From an uncultured Pseudomonadota bacterium (lineage in GTDB: Bacteria; Desulfobacterota; Syntrophorhabdia; Syntrophorhabdales; Syntrophorhabdaceae): a stretch of DNA of 47,908 nt. This document shows positions 18,312-27,467 of this stretch, piece after piece (position 1 is the stretch's first letter; every line of letters begins with the position of its first letter). Position numbers and translations under genes: made by a program. Where the stretch lies: positions 1-47,908 of the forward strand of contig CALMFJ010000110.1 of assembly GCA_937862865.1 (NCBI GenBank). The letters are read 5' to 3'. The notes under the pieces were generated by a model. That model was not told the origin of the DNA and did no database searches. It saw nothing but the letters and a program-made list of their open reading frames with translations.

Positions 18312-19465
18312 TCCACCATCCTCAAGCCCTCGGCGATCCGCATCCTGAGCGTGCGGTAAATCGGCACCAGTGCCGCAAGGATGCCGACAACGAAGGAGAA
18401 GGCCACGTCGAGCAGGAGCGTCCCCGGGCTTACGTGAAAGACGGGGAAATATGCACCCATAGCCTTGCCGAAGATCTGCGCAGCGGGATATGTCGCTGCC
18501 ACCCCGAAGGCACAGCCTAACATCGTGATCACGATAGACTCCCCGAGGATGAGCCCCGCAACCCGCCAGCCCCCGAAGCCAAGGGTCTTGAAAACGGCAT
18601 ATTCATTCGTCCTTTCCCGGACGGACATGGCGACGGTGTTTGCAACGACGGCAAGGATAATGATGATGACGACGAAAGAAACAAGTTCGATCGCCGTAAT
18701 TATGGCATCGGACATGGCAACGAAACCAAGGGTGAACGCCTTCTCCGTTTCCGTAATTGTCTCGGCATACGAGTTTTTGAAAAGACTGTCGACAGCATCG
18801 GTTATGGATGTCGCCCGGGCAGGGTCCCTGATCCCGACCATGTAGAAACCGACCTGGTCGACGCGCGTGGACGCGGCCTTCTTCAGGGTCTCATTGAGAT
18901 AGTCCCAGTGAAAAACGAACACGGTTTCATCGGCGTTCGGGTCCCGTCCGCGGTAAATGCCGCGCATGACGAATTCCCAGTTGCCGGGGAAGATCGTCCC
19001 TTTCAGGACGACCGTGTCGCCTATCTTCCAGCCGAACCGCTGCGCGAGCTTGCGCCCCGCGACAAAACCTTTACGGTCGCGCATAAAGGCCGTTCTCTGG
19101 TCGTCGGGAATGGCGTACTCGCGGTACAGGTCGAAATATGTCCGTGCGTCCACGGCAAAATTAGCAAAAAAATTCTTTTCATCGATATAGATGCCCCCGA
19201 ACCAGTTCCCCCACGAAACCGCCGAAACGCCGTCAACCTGGCGGATCCTGTCCTTGTATGACAGGGGAAGCGGGAATATGATCGAAACGGCGTTCCGGGT
19301 CACGAGGCGATAGGCGGACGAGGCCTCGACACCCGCGTACCAGGCGTCGATGACCGTCCTCAAGAGCCCGAAAGCGAGAAGTGCGATCGTAATGGAAATA
19401 ATGGTGAGACCCGTGCGGAGTTTGTGCCGGAACGCATTTTTAAAGAGTATCTTGAGAATGTGCAT
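18308..19465 (-). CDS. ABC transporter permease (MacB/FtsX type), proximal gene
   Basis: The 385-residue protein is a paralogue of the next permease: an N-terminal membrane segment (about 14-35), a large extracytoplasmic domain, and an FtsX domain with three segments near the C-terminus, containing [16 protein letters not shown]. Two different permeases with one ATPase suggest a heterodimeric membrane channel, similar in layout to LolCDE. Its start overlaps the ATPase gene by 26 bases. Confidence 0.92.
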   Translation of the reverse strand: MHILKILFKNAFRHKLRTGLTIISITIALLAFGLLRTVIDAWYAGVEASSAYRLVTRNAVSIIFPLPLSYKDRIRQVDGVSAVSWGNWFGGIYIDEKNFFANFAVDARTYFDLYREYAIPDDQRTAFMRDRKGFVAGRKLAQRFGWKIGDTVVLKGTIFPGNWEFVMRGIYRGRDPNADETVFVFHWDYLNETLKKAASTRVDQVGFYMVGIRDPARATSITDAVDSLFKNSYAETITETEKAFTLGFVAMSDAIITAIELVSFVVIIIILAVVANTVAMSVRERTNEYAVFKTLGFGGWRVAGLILGESIVITMLGCAFGVAATYPAAQIFGKAMGAYFPVFHVSPGTLLLDVAFSFVVGILAALVPIYRTLRMRIAEGLRMVE

Positions 19466-20141
19466 TCGTCAGGACCCCTTTGTCAAGGTGTCTCACGACA
19501 TGGGCCTTTTTCGCGGCCCTCGGGTCGTGTGTGACCATGATGATCGTCTTTTTGGATTCCGTGTTGAGGCGGTCCATGAGGCCCATGATCTCCTCGGCGG
19601 AAACCCTGTCAAGGTCGCCGGTCGGTTCGTCGGCGACCAGTATGGCCGGGTCCGTCACGATCGCCCGGGCTATTGCGACCCTTTGCTCCTGCCCGCCGGA
19701 AAGCTGTCCCGGGTAGTGGTCCATACGGTCTTCGAGGCCCACGACCTTGAGCGCCATCGTTACGTGTTCCCTGCGCTCGGCGCGGGAAAGCGACGTCAGG
19801 ATGAGCGGAAGTTCCACGTTCTCAAAGGCCGTCAATACGGGGATCAGGTTGTAGAACTGGAAAATGAAGCCGACATTGAGCGCGCGCCAGTGCGCGAGCT
19901 CTGTCTCGGTAAGCTGTGTGACGTCCACGCCGCCGATAACGATCGACCCGCTGTCCGGCTGATCGATCCCGGCGATAAGGTTAAGGAGTGTGCTCTTGCC
20001 CGACCCCGACGGCCCCATGAGGGCAAGGAACTCACCTTCTGCTATGTCGAAGGAGATGTCGGAGAGGACAGGGATGACCTGGCCCCCCCTGTGGTAGGAC
20101 TTGCACAACTTTGAGATTGAGACCACCATCCCGGGTTCCAT
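19440..20141 (-). CDS. ABC transporter ATP-binding protein (LolD/MacB-N type)
   Basis: The 233-residue ATPase is complete: Walker [11 protein letters not shown]-loop region [21 protein letters not shown], signature [14 protein letters not shown] (Q in place of the usual QQQRV spacing), Walker [13 protein letters not shown], and H-loop VTHDPR. The [16 protein letters not shown] stretch is typical of LolD/MacB-family exporters. It shares a TAATG junction with the adaptor gene upstream, indicating coupled translation, and powers the two permeases downstream. Confidence 0.95.
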   Translation of the reverse strand: MEPGMVVSISKLCKSYHRGGQVIPVLSDISFDIAEGEFLALMGPSGSGKSTLLNLIAGIDQPDSGSIVIGGVDVTQLTETELAHWRALNVGFIFQFYNLIPVLTAFENVELPLILTSLSRAERREHVTMALKVVGLEDRMDHYPGQLSGGQEQRVAIARAIVTDPAILVADEPTGDLDRVSAEEIMGLMDRLNTESKKTIIMVTHDPRAAKKAHVVRHLDKGVLTNAHSQDTL

Positions 20142-21355
20142 TATTCGTTTATCTTTACCCGGGAACCGTTCGTAAGGCGTTTCGTGGGGTTGAGAACGAC
20201 CTTTTCGCCGGAAGCGGCCCCGCTCTTTATCTCTGTCATATCGCCGAAGGTGTCCTGTGTCGTGACCTCCACCAGGTATGCGCGGCCCTGCCGGACGACA
20301 AAGACGTACCGCCTGCCGTTCTTCTCGATCACGGCCTTGCGGTTGACAGCGAGCCGGGGGGACCGTTCACGCTCTGACACTTCCCGGGAAAGGAAGGCGA
20401 CCTTGGCGCTCATCTCGGGGAGTATCCTGCTGTCGAGGCGATTGAAATTCACTTTGACCATAACCGTCGCCTTCGTCCTGTCTGCCGTAGGGACGATCAT
20501 GTGGACCGTCCCGTCGAAGCGCTCATCGGGTATGGCATCGAGTTGTATCTGGCAGGGCTGGCCCAGCTTGAGCCTGCTGAGGTTTGATTCCGAAACATCC
20601 GTTTCAACCTTCAATGTCGACAGGTCGGCAAGCGTGACGACCGCCGCCTTGGCTGTGGTCGCGGCGCCGATAGGGGTCACGATGTCCCCGATATCGGCGT
20701 TCTTCGTGAGAACAACACCGTCGAACGGCGCCCGGATATACGTGTATTCAAGCGACACCCTTGCCTCCCGGACGCGGGCTTCGTTCGCCCTTACCTGGGA
20801 GCGTGCCCCCGAGACGGCTGCAAGCGCTTTCTTGTACCGCGCCTCCGCTGCATCATAGACGGACCGCGTCGTGTATTCCTTTGCAAGGAGCCGCTTTTCC
20901 CGTTCGAAGTTGACATGGGCATCGTTGAGCTCGGCCGCGGCCTGGTCAACCGACGACCGGGCGGCGCCGAGGTTGGCCTCCGCCTGTCTCAGCGACGCCT
21001 CAAGGTCCGCGTTCTCGAGCCGCGCAAGGACCCGGTCCTTTTTCACCCTGCTGCCTTCCTCGACGTACAATTCCTGGAGCCGCGCCGTTATTTTTGAAGC
21101 TACCGCCGCCTTTCTCTGCGGGACCACGTAACCGCTCGCATTGAGCAGCGTGAAGGATTGGGCGGGATAGAACTGCTGGACGCTCACGACATCGACGCGC
21201 ACGGCCGGCGAAAAAACCCCGGAGAGGGCAAGGATGATGAGAACGAGGAGCACCGCCCCGCCAGCGATGTAGATACGCCGTCTGCCCTTTCCCGGCTTCG
21301 TGAATACCGTCCGGGTCTTGTCGATCTTCAGTTTCGCGAGATCATCATCTGCCAT
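20141..21355 (-). CDS. Efflux periplasmic adaptor subunit (HlyD/MacA family)
   Basis: The 404-residue protein has a cytoplasmic start, one membrane anchor (about 27-48), then a membrane-fusion protein layout: lipoyl half-motifs at about 75-105 and 210-240 around an alpha-helical hairpin (about 110-200, Ala/Glu/Arg-rich), then beta-barrel domains (LSTLKVETDVSESNLSRLKLG; MIVPTADRTKATVMVKVNF). It would link the permeases to an outer-membrane channel such as TolC, encoded elsewhere. It is the first gene of the four-gene operon and is divergent from the NusG paralogue. Confidence 0.92.
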   Translation of the reverse strand: MADDDLAKLKIDKTRTVFTKPGKGRRRIYIAGGAVLLVLIILALSGVFSPAVRVDVVSVQQFYPAQSFTLLNASGYVVPQRKAAVASKITARLQELYVEEGSRVKKDRVLARLENADLEASLRQAEANLGAARSSVDQAAAELNDAHVNFEREKRLLAKEYTTRSVYDAAEARYKKALAAVSGARSQVRANEARVREARVSLEYTYIRAPFDGVVLTKNADIGDIVTPIGAATTAKAAVVTLADLSTLKVETDVSESNLSRLKLGQPCQIQLDAIPDERFDGTVHMIVPTADRTKATVMVKVNFNRLDSRILPEMSAKVAFLSREVSERERSPRLAVNRKAVIEKNGRRYVFVVRQGRAYLVEVTTQDTFGDMTEIKSGAASGEKVVLNPTKRLTNGSRVKINE

Positions 21356-21449
21356 GCCCGGGTCCCGTGTTCATAGGAGTATTTAATGTTAAACGACAGG
21401 CCCGGCCCTGTCAATAGAACTTCAAAACGCGGTCCGGCAGGCGATTGTC

Positions 21450-21478
21450 TTGAATTATGGGGATTTATGGCCGATAAT
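21450..21478 (+). promoter_or_regulatory. Candidate promoter for the NusG paralogue gene
   Basis: TTGAAT (21450-21455) and GATAAT (21473-21478) are separated by 17 bases. The ATG at 21484 lies only six bases beyond the -10 hexamer, and there is no Shine-Dalgarno, so the predicted transcript would start at or next to the start codon (leaderless). Confidence 0.45.
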
Positions 21479-21483
21479 AGAGT

Positions 21484-21984
21484 ATGCACACCCGACAATG
21501 GTACGTCGTGAACACGAAGGCCCGCAACGAAGAGCGTTCGGCAGTGAACCTCGCCCAGGGGGGTATCGAGGTGCTCGCACCGAAACTGCGCTTCAGGCGA
21601 TGGAAGGAAGGGAAATTCACCGAGATCATCGAGCCCATGTTCCCGGGGTACATCTTTGTGAGATTTCATCCCGTGGACGAGTACCGCCTCGTGAAGTATA
21701 CCCGCGGCATAAAGACCATCGTCAATTTCAACGGGCGGATGGTCCCGCTGCAGGACAACCTCATAGAATTCATCAAGGGGCGGCTGGTCGAAGGCGTAGC
21801 GACCGTCGAGAGAAAAACCTACGAGAAGGGCGAAAAGATCATCATACAGGAAGGTCCTTTCAAGGGCTTCAGCGGCATCTTTGAAAAAGAGCTCGACGGC
21901 AAGGAAAGGATCGCCATCCTTCTCGAGGGCGTCGATTATTGTGCACGTATGGAAATTGACCGGGAACTGATCGCGAAGGCGTAA
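21484..21984 (+). CDS. NusG-family antitermination paralogue (RfaH/UpxY/LoaP-like)
   Basis: At 166 residues it has the two NusG modules: an NGN domain (1-95: WYVVNTKARNEERSAVNLAQGGIEVLAPKL, EPMFPGYIFVRF) that binds the RNA polymerase clamp, and a KOW domain (about 112-150: YEKGEKIIIQEGPFKGFSGIFE). It is not next to secE or ribosomal protein genes, so it is most likely a specialised paralogue acting on a long operon, as RfaH or UpxY do for surface polysaccharides. No such operon is in this window. It is divergent from the efflux operon; hflX follows. Confidence 0.9.
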   Translation: MHTRQWYVVNTKARNEERSAVNLAQGGIEVLAPKLRFRRWKEGKFTEIIEPMFPGYIFVRFHPVDEYRLVKYTRGIKTIVNFNGRMVPLQDNLIEFIKGRLVEGVATVERKTYEKGEKIIIQEGPFKGFSGIFEKELDGKERIAILLEGVDYCARMEIDRELIAKA

Positions 21985-22094
21985 ATCATTCTAGGGGCGT
22001 ACCAATAGAGATCTACGGAAACATCCAGGGACTCAACCATCTCATAAGAAGACGCCTGACCAACCTTTACAAAAAACGGCTTGAACCTTCTGTC

Positions 22095-23657
22095 GTGATG
22101 ACGGCCGACCTCGCCCGGCAGGTCATGGAGATCTCCCGGGAGACGTCCCGCCAGATCGGCCTTATCATCAACCGGCGGGGGATCATCGAATATGTCATCG
22201 TCGGGGACAACCACCGCATCGAGATACCGCCGCTTAAGCACGAACGGACGGGCCGCGCCAGGTTCCGGGGGGTGCGCTTCATCCATACGCACCTGCGCGG
22301 CGAACTCCTCTCACGCGAGGACCTGACCGACCTCGCCCTCCTTCAGCTCGACCTCGTCGCGTGCATCACCGAGATGCCCGGTGAGCGGGGTGAAACGATA
22401 CATGCCGGGTATCTCGTGCCCGAGAATAAAGCGGGCAGGATGTGGGATTTCATGGAGCCCGTCCCCGTGACAGAATTGGACGTCGATTTTACCGAATTTA
22501 TAACAGAGCTGGAGAATGAATTCGTCCGGGACCGTGGCAAGTTCTATGTCACGAAAGAAAAACATGACAGGTGCGTCGTTGTCAGTGTCGTTCTACCCGG
22601 CCGGGAAAAACATGTCGACGATTACACGGCCGAAATGAGGGACCTGTGCTATTCGGCAGGCATCACGGTGGTCGACACGGTCGTTCAGCGACCGAAGGAG
22701 CTTCATCCGCGCTATCTCATCGGCAGAGGCAAGATCGAGGAGATAGTCATAAAATGCCAGCAGGCCGGCGCAGACCTTCTCCTGTTCGACGAGGAGCTCA
22801 CCCCCGGACAGATAAAGAACATATCCGCGATAACCGAGCTCAAGGTCATCGACCGCAACCAGCTCATTCTCGACATCTTCGCGAGCAGGGCGAACACGAC
22901 CGAGTCGAGGATCCAGGTGGAGCTCGCCCAGCTGCGCTATATTATGCCGCGCCTCACCGAAAAGAGCACCGCCTTTTCGCGCCTCATGGGGGGGATCGGT
23001 GGCCGGGGCCCCGGTGAGCAGAAGCTCGAGGTGGACCGCCGCAGGGTCCGGGATAGAATATCCTTTTTAGAGCGGCGGCTCACGGATATCTGCAAGGTCA
23101 GGGACAAAAAGAGGGAGCGGCGGCGAGCTTCGCTCATTCCCATCGTTTCTATAGTCGGCTACACGAACTCCGGCAAATCAACCCTGCTCAACCTCCTGAC
23201 AAAAAGCAGGGTGGAGGTCGAGGACAAGCCATTCTCCACCCTTAACCCGACAACACGGATCATGAAATATCCCGAGAGAAAAAAGATAATCCTGACGGAC
23301 ACGGTCGGGTTTATAACGCACCTCCCGGAGGTCTTGCTGCGTGCATTCATGGCGACACTCGAGGAGCTGGAGGATGCCCATTTGCTCCTTCACCTTGTGG
23401 ACATTAGCGCGGCAGATTTCGAGGACCGGATCGATTCGGTCGAAAACGTGATAAACAGCCTCGGGCTCTCACACAAAAAGCGATTGACCGTTTTCAACAA
23501 GACGGACAAGATCGACAGGACTTTTATTCCAAATGTCGAAAAACGCTATAATGCAGTATCGATCTCCGCATTTAAAAAAGAAGGGATCGACCGATTGGTC
23601 ACGGCCGTTGAAGGTGCCCTCGCGGCCGGCAACCCCGTGCTCTGCACTGACGATTGA
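22095..23657 (+). CDS. hflX: GTPase HflX
   Basis: The 520-residue ribosome-associated GTPase has a long N-terminal domain (to about 290), with RPKELHPRYLIGRGKIEEI, GEQKLEVDRRRVRDRISFLERRL, and a G domain with GYTNSGKST (G1), LTDTVGFI (G3) and NKTD (G4). HflX splits stalled or heat-damaged 70S ribosomes. The first canonical start is GTG 22095 (or ATG 22098). However, the same frame reads EIYGNIQGLNHLIRRRLTNL upstream, which resembles the N-terminus of long HflX proteins. The only plausible initiation site for that would be an ATA at 22005, preceded by AGGGG. The true start is therefore open. Confidence 0.94.
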   Translation: MMTADLARQVMEISRETSRQIGLIINRRGIIEYVIVGDNHRIEIPPLKHERTGRARFRGVRFIHTHLRGELLSREDLTDLALLQLDLVACITEMPGERGETIHAGYLVPENKAGRMWDFMEPVPVTELDVDFTEFITELENEFVRDRGKFYVTKEKHDRCVVVSVVLPGREKHVDDYTAEMRDLCYSAGITVVDTVVQRPKELHPRYLIGRGKIEEIVIKCQQAGADLLLFDEELTPGQIKNISAITELKVIDRNQLILDIFASRANTTESRIQVELAQLRYIMPRLTEKSTAFSRLMGGIGGRGPGEQKLEVDRRRVRDRISFLERRLTDICKVRDKKRERRRASLIPIVSIVGYTNSGKSTLLNLLTKSRVEVEDKPFSTLNPTTRIMKYPERKKIILTDTVGFITHLPEVLLRAFMATLEELEDAHLLLHLVDISAADFEDRIDSVENVINSLGLSHKKRLTVFNKTDKIDRTFIPNVEKRYNAVSISAFKKEGIDRLVTAVEGALAAGNPVLCTDD

Positions 23658-23744
23658 AAAATGACGGGTAAATGGGTTATGGAATAGATCAGGTGACAGG
23701 CCATGGGCGATAGGAAAAAATCGAGATAAGATAAAAGGTAGAAT

Positions 23745-24224
23745 ATGGACGGAGAGAACGGAACGAAGGAAAATAAGACGCAGGGGCGCTACCAGGTGCT
23801 CGGCGAGGAAACACTCCCGGCTGAAGCAGGGTCGATAGACGCATTCGTGGAATTCGCCTCTCAACATGCGCGGCAGCGCGGATTTGCCGACAGCAGGATC
23901 GACGAGATAAGGAAAGTACTGGGCGAAGCCCTTCGCAATATCATACGGTTCACCTTTGACAACTCCCCGGGAGAGATCAAGGTCTCGTGCAACATCGACA
24001 AGTTCGGAAAGTTCGTCCTCGCCGTGGTCGATTCGGGCAAGCCTTTCAACATGCTCCTCGAGGACGACCCATTCATCGGGTCCCTGGAAACCAACCCGGC
24101 AGGCCCCAGGCTCAACACAAAAACCATGAAAAGATTTTCAAGCAATATCGAGTACAAGCGCCTGGAGAACCGCAACCATCTCATCATCACCCTCGCACGC
24201 GACATGAAAAGCGGAAAAGATTGA
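23745..24224 (+). CDS. RsbW-like ATP-binding protein (HATPase_c_2, anti-sigma kinase type)
   Basis: The 159-residue protein is a stand-alone GHKL ATPase of the RsbW/SpoIIAB type. It shows the N-box EALRNIIRFTFD and a G1-like box VVDSGKPFNML; the G2 region is less clear. Such proteins bind and phosphorylate anti-sigma antagonists or act in partner-switching pathways. No STAS-domain antagonist or sigma factor gene lies nearby, so its partner is not evident. The 24-residue N-terminal extension is polar and probably disordered. Confidence 0.75.
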   Translation: MDGENGTKENKTQGRYQVLGEETLPAEAGSIDAFVEFASQHARQRGFADSRIDEIRKVLGEALRNIIRFTFDNSPGEIKVSCNIDKFGKFVLAVVDSGKPFNMLLEDDPFIGSLETNPAGPRLNTKTMKRFSSNIEYKRLENRNHLIITLARDMKSGKD

Positions 24225-24255
24225 TGCGCCACGATCAATGGCACGGAGGTGTTCT

Positions 24256-25107
24256 ATGGCTGGCTTTGATGCGGATAACTATAAAAGAATAGAGCGGGAA
24301 GTTTATAGCGCAACTTCGGGAAGCTATGAAAAGTATGGGAGCCGGAATTTTGAGGCCTATGCGGGGCCGCTCGTTGACGCTGCTTTTTTAAAGCCCGGTG
24401 AGCATGTGCTCGACGTGGCGTGCGGGCCGGGGATACCGTCGCTTATGGCTGCACCGCTCGTGACACCCGCCGGATCGATAACGGGTATCGACCTCGCCCC
24501 GGGGATGGCGGAACTGGCAAGCGAAAAGGCGCGGTCACGGGGCGTCGCCAATGTATCGTTCCGGCAGGGCGATGCCGAAGACCTTCCCTTCCCTGAAGGA
24601 GCTTTTGACGTGGTCCTGTGCAATCATGGCCTCGTCCATACCACGGACCGGAAGAAGGCGCTTCAGGAAATGCGCCGGGTCCTGAAGGGGAACGGCCGCC
24701 TTGCCCTGTCGGTGTGGAGCACCCCCGACAAGGCGTGCGTTGTCGGTGTAATAGCAGGCGTTATCCGTGAGGTATGGCCCGCCGCGATCGTTCCCGGAGC
24801 GCCGATGTGGTTTGATTTCGGGGCTCCGGGGGCAATTGAAAAGGTCCTCGCCGACACCGGTTTTTCCCACATAGAGACATCCAGGTTCACAATATTCATG
24901 GAAGCCGCATCCCCTCAGGAATACTGGGAGGCGGTCCTCGGGATAAGCGGCCGGCTGCAGATGCTGCTGAAAAACATTCCCCCCGATGCGGCGGAGCGTG
25001 TACGCGATTCCGTTTTGACCGCAGCGGAAAATTTCCGGTCGGGGGACATCATCAGGATGCCCTGCGAAGAGGTGATCGCCACGGCCCGGAGCTCAAACCC
25101 GCATTGA
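24256..25107 (+). CDS. Class I SAM-dependent methyltransferase (UbiE/Methyltransf_11 type)
   Basis: The protein of 283 residues has the Rossmann methyltransferase core: motif I VLDVACGPGIPSLMAA (about 52-67), acidic residue in ITGIDLAPGMAELA, motif II QGDAEDLPFPEGAFDVVLCNHGLVH, then MRRVLKGNGRLALSVW. The ATG at 24256 with GGAGGT 6-7 bases upstream is preferred over 24238. The C-terminal third resembles lipid or quinone-type methyltransferases, but the substrate cannot be assigned. It stands alone between the RsbW-like gene and a convergent dodecin-like gene. Confidence 0.88.
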   Translation: MAGFDADNYKRIEREVYSATSGSYEKYGSRNFEAYAGPLVDAAFLKPGEHVLDVACGPGIPSLMAAPLVTPAGSITGIDLAPGMAELASEKARSRGVANVSFRQGDAEDLPFPEGAFDVVLCNHGLVHTTDRKKALQEMRRVLKGNGRLALSVWSTPDKACVVGVIAGVIREVWPAAIVPGAPMWFDFGAPGAIEKVLADTGFSHIETSRFTIFMEAASPQEYWEAVLGISGRLQMLLKNIPPDAAERVRDSVLTAAENFRSGDIIRMPCEEVIATARSSNPH

Positions 25108-25158
25108 CGTTCCGTCCCGGTGTCCCGGGCCTCGAACGTTGTGTAAAGTCCGGGCCCT

Positions 25159-25374
25159 TTATCCCTCGAGGACAAAGATTATATCCAGTGTTACCCGAAA
25201 CCTCAGGATCTCCCCCTCCTGCACCTGGGCGTACTGCTCCTTCACCCGCACCCCCGTGATGCCCCGCAGGGTTTTCGACGCTCTTTTAAAGCCTGTCATG
25301 ATGGCGTCCTCGAAACTCTTGGTGGAATCCGCGACAATCTCCGTTATCCGTGCAACGTTTCCTTCAGTACGCAT
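25159..25374 (-). CDS. Dodecin-family protein, probably not flavin-binding
   Basis: The 71-residue protein aligns with dodecins along its whole length: VARITEIVADSTKSFEDAIMTGFKRASKTLRGITGVRVKEQ then GEILRFRVTLDIIFVLE. Classic dodecins stack flavin on a Trp (about position 36, in a DWFEV-like segment) and contact it with a Gln in the last strands. Here these positions read GITGVRV and RFRV, so both are missing. It may form the hollow dodecamer but bind something else. The ATG at 25374 is chosen because AGGAGG lies eight bases upstream; a TTG at 25380 is too close to it. Confidence 0.85.
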   Translation of the reverse strand: MRTEGNVARITEIVADSTKSFEDAIMTGFKRASKTLRGITGVRVKEQYAQVQEGEILRFRVTLDIIFVLEG

Positions 25375-25536
25375 CCTCAAGTCCTCCTTGTGCTATTCGC
25401 GTGGCCTTTCCATCCATATACACTTTAGGCACGAACGGGAGCGATCAACAATAAGGATATCCCTGATTTCGCACTGCTATTTTCCCGATGCCGGTCGGGG
25501 CGGCCATGTTTCGGGCGGGAAAAGGGGACGTGTGCG

Positions 25537-25565
25537 TGGATAAACAGGCCGCCGCATGCTATAGT
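25537..25565 (+). promoter_or_regulatory. Weak candidate promoter for the TauE-type gene
   Basis: TATAGT (25560-25565) lies eight bases before the ATG at 25574; 17 bases upstream of it is TGGATA, a 4/6 match to TTGACA. There is no Shine-Dalgarno. If real, the transcript would be leaderless or nearly so. Confidence 0.3.
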
Positions 25566-25573
25566 GTTGTGCT

Positions 25574-26332
25574 ATGACACGCTTCGTCAGGGACCAGTCA
25601 AAAGGGCTTCTTATCGGATTGAGCGGGGGATTTTTCGGGGGGCTGGCGGGCCTCGGCGGCGGTATAATCATGATCCCGCTCATGACCTGGGCCATGCGGT
25701 TAACACAGCATCAGGCCCACGGGACCAGCCTCGTCGCTATAATCTTCACGAGCCTGATCGGCGCGATAACATATTTTATCCACGGCTCCGCCGATTGGGC
25801 GGCGGCCGTTATCCTGGCGGGCTGCGCCATGATCACGGCCCGTTTCGGGGCCCTGTATGCACACTCGCTTCCCGAGAAACAGCTGAAGAAGGCGTTCGGA
25901 TGTTTTCTTATAGCGATCTCCCTCCTTCTCATATCAAAAGGAACTGTCCTGAAACTCTCTTTTCAGGCCGGTCCCGTTCTCCATTATGCGATACTCATTG
26001 TCACGGGAATGTTCACCGGTTTCCTCGCGGGCATGATGGGTGTCGGGGGAGGAGGGGTCATGGTGCCGCCCCTTGTCATATTCATCGGGATGCCCCAGCA
26101 CCTCGCGCAGGGGACATCGCTCCTCGCCATGCTGCCGGGCAGCGCCGTGGGCGCTCACACGCATTACAAACTCGGCAACGTGGCCAAGGCGATCGCCCTC
26201 GGCCTTATGGTGGGCGGCGCCGTCGGCGCCTACCTCGGCGCATCGCTCGCCCACCACATCCCGGAGCTCTATCTCCGCATTCTCTTTTCGTTTGTCGGGG
26301 TATGGATGGGAACGAAATATTTGAGATCGTAG
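25574..26332 (+). CDS. TauE/SafE-family sulfite/organosulfonate exporter
   Basis: The 252-residue integral membrane protein has about eight membrane segments arranged as two related halves. Each half begins with a glycine-rich motif: GLSGGFFGGLAGLGGGIIMIPLM (about 15-37) and GFLAGMMGVGGGGVMVPPL (about 147-165), the hallmark of the TauE family. Members export sulfite, sulfoacetate or similar anions. The substrate cannot be told from this isolated context. The gene is convergent with ftcD. Confidence 0.88.
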   Translation: MTRFVRDQSKGLLIGLSGGFFGGLAGLGGGIIMIPLMTWAMRLTQHQAHGTSLVAIIFTSLIGAITYFIHGSADWAAAVILAGCAMITARFGALYAHSLPEKQLKKAFGCFLIAISLLLISKGTVLKLSFQAGPVLHYAILIVTGMFTGFLAGMMGVGGGGVMVPPLVIFIGMPQHLAQGTSLLAMLPGSAVGAHTHYKLGNVAKAIALGLMVGGAVGAYLGASLAHHIPELYLRILFSFVGVWMGTKYLRS

Positions 26333-26347
26333 GGAGTTAAAAAATCC

Positions 26348-26481
26348 GGCTTACGGCTATCGGAAAAACCAAAAACATCCACTCAACTCCACATGAAGTG
26401 CCCTGATCACCAAATTGTGTTGTAAACACTTTTCATGGCCAGTGCAACCAACAACCATTTGCCTTTAGCCTTTAGCCTCGC
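26348..26481. repeat. Heptad repeat pair between the TauE-type gene and ftcD
   Basis: The left array, 26348-26368, reads GGCTTAC, GGCTATC, GGAAAAA. The right array, 26461-26481, reads GCCTTTA twice and GCCTCGC. The arrays are inverted and partly complementary across a 92-base interior. On the minus strand the right array is GCGAGGC, TAAAGGC, TAAAGGC and provides the ftcD stop codon and its last residues. The interior holds a weak GTGTT-GTA-AACAC hairpin followed by TTTT (26417-26433) but no gene. Confidence 0.65.
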
Positions 26482-27370
26482 CCAATTTCACTTCCAGTAT
26501 CTGCTCCGCCGAGAAATCCTCGAGGCCCATGTAGTAGGCGGAAGACTGGACGAGGGCGTCGAGCGGGACGAGGCCCACTATCTCGCTGCCTGTCACCGTC
26601 ACGCCATACCGCCGCGCCTCGCTCCTCACCATTTCCAGGGCGCGGTAAAGGGGCGTCTCGACGTAATTCGTCATGTTCATCGACACCTGGACTATCCCGC
26701 GCTTCCTTAAGTTTATCGGGATTGCACGGCAGTAGCGCAGGCCCCCGCCCTGGTGCCGGACCGCCTTCGCGATGGCCCCGGCGATCGCCATGCTGTCCGT
26801 GTCCAGGTTGACATTGAAGGCGATGAGCGGCATGCGCGCCCCGACCGCAACCGCACCGGCCGTCGGATGAGGGGATGGGCCGCCGAAATCGGGCTTCCAT
26901 TTCGGGTCCTTCATCTTTTGAGACAGGCCCTCGAACTCCCCTTTGCGAATATCGGGAAGGTTCTTCCGTTCAGGGTGTACCGCGGATTCTTCGTAGAGGA
27001 ATACGGGTACCCGGGATGTGAGCCAGATCTCTTTTGCTACACTTCGCGAGAGAGCGACAGCTTCTTCCATCGACGTACCCCCCACAGGAACGAAAGGAAT
27101 GACATCGACAGCCCCTATCCGGGGATGCTCGCCCTTATGCTTTCTCAGGTCGATCGTCTTTACTGCCGTATCGACCGCTCTCAGAACGGCATTCCTCAAT
27201 GCGCCTGCCTCTCCCGCCGCCGTTACGACGAGCCGGTTGTGGTCGGGGTCCTTGTGGTGGTCAAGCAGGGTGACGCCGCTGGCGTTTTCGAAGCAGGCCA
27301 GGATCTTTTTGATCTTCGCCGGATTCCGGCCTTCGCTGAAATTGGGTATGGTCTCGACGAGCTTCTTCAT
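26465..27370 (-). CDS. ftcD: Glutamate formimidoyltransferase (formiminotransferase domain)
   Basis: At 301 residues this is the formiminotransferase without the cyclodeaminase domain. It starts KKLVETIPNFSEGRNPAKI and shows LLDHHKDPDHNRLVVT, HPRIGAVDVIPFVP (catalytic His region) and DFGGPSPHPTAGAVAVGAR, all typical. It transfers the formimino group of formiminoglutamate to tetrahydrofolate in histidine catabolism, and related stand-alone forms act as formate/glutamate-linked folate transferases. No hut gene is nearby, so the pathway is open. The 3' end is in a heptad array. Confidence 0.95.
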   Translation of the reverse strand: MKKLVETIPNFSEGRNPAKIKKILACFENASGVTLLDHHKDPDHNRLVVTAAGEAGALRNAVLRAVDTAVKTIDLRKHKGEHPRIGAVDVIPFVPVGGTSMEEAVALSRSVAKEIWLTSRVPVFLYEESAVHPERKNLPDIRKGEFEGLSQKMKDPKWKPDFGGPSPHPTAGAVAVGARMPLIAFNVNLDTDSMAIAGAIAKAVRHQGGGLRYCRAIPINLRKRGIVQVSMNMTNYVETPLYRALEMVRSEARRYGVTVTGSEIVGLVPLDALVQSSAYYMGLEDFSAEQILEVKLGEAKG

Positions 27371-27467
27371 TGTCTGTAATTGTAACCTGTCAAGGGTCGT
27401 GAGTAAAGCTCAACGGCACGGAAGGGGGAATCGTGAAGAGGGCCCCGGGGGTTGCGGGAAAAACCAC

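Noticed and set aside
23690-23720. GGGTAAATGGGTTATGG as a heptad array after hflX
   Set aside because: Too degenerate; at most a decayed array.
26417-26433. GTGTT-GTA-AACAC-TTTT as a terminator between the TauE gene and ftcD
   Set aside because: The 5-bp AT-rich stem is too weak to call.
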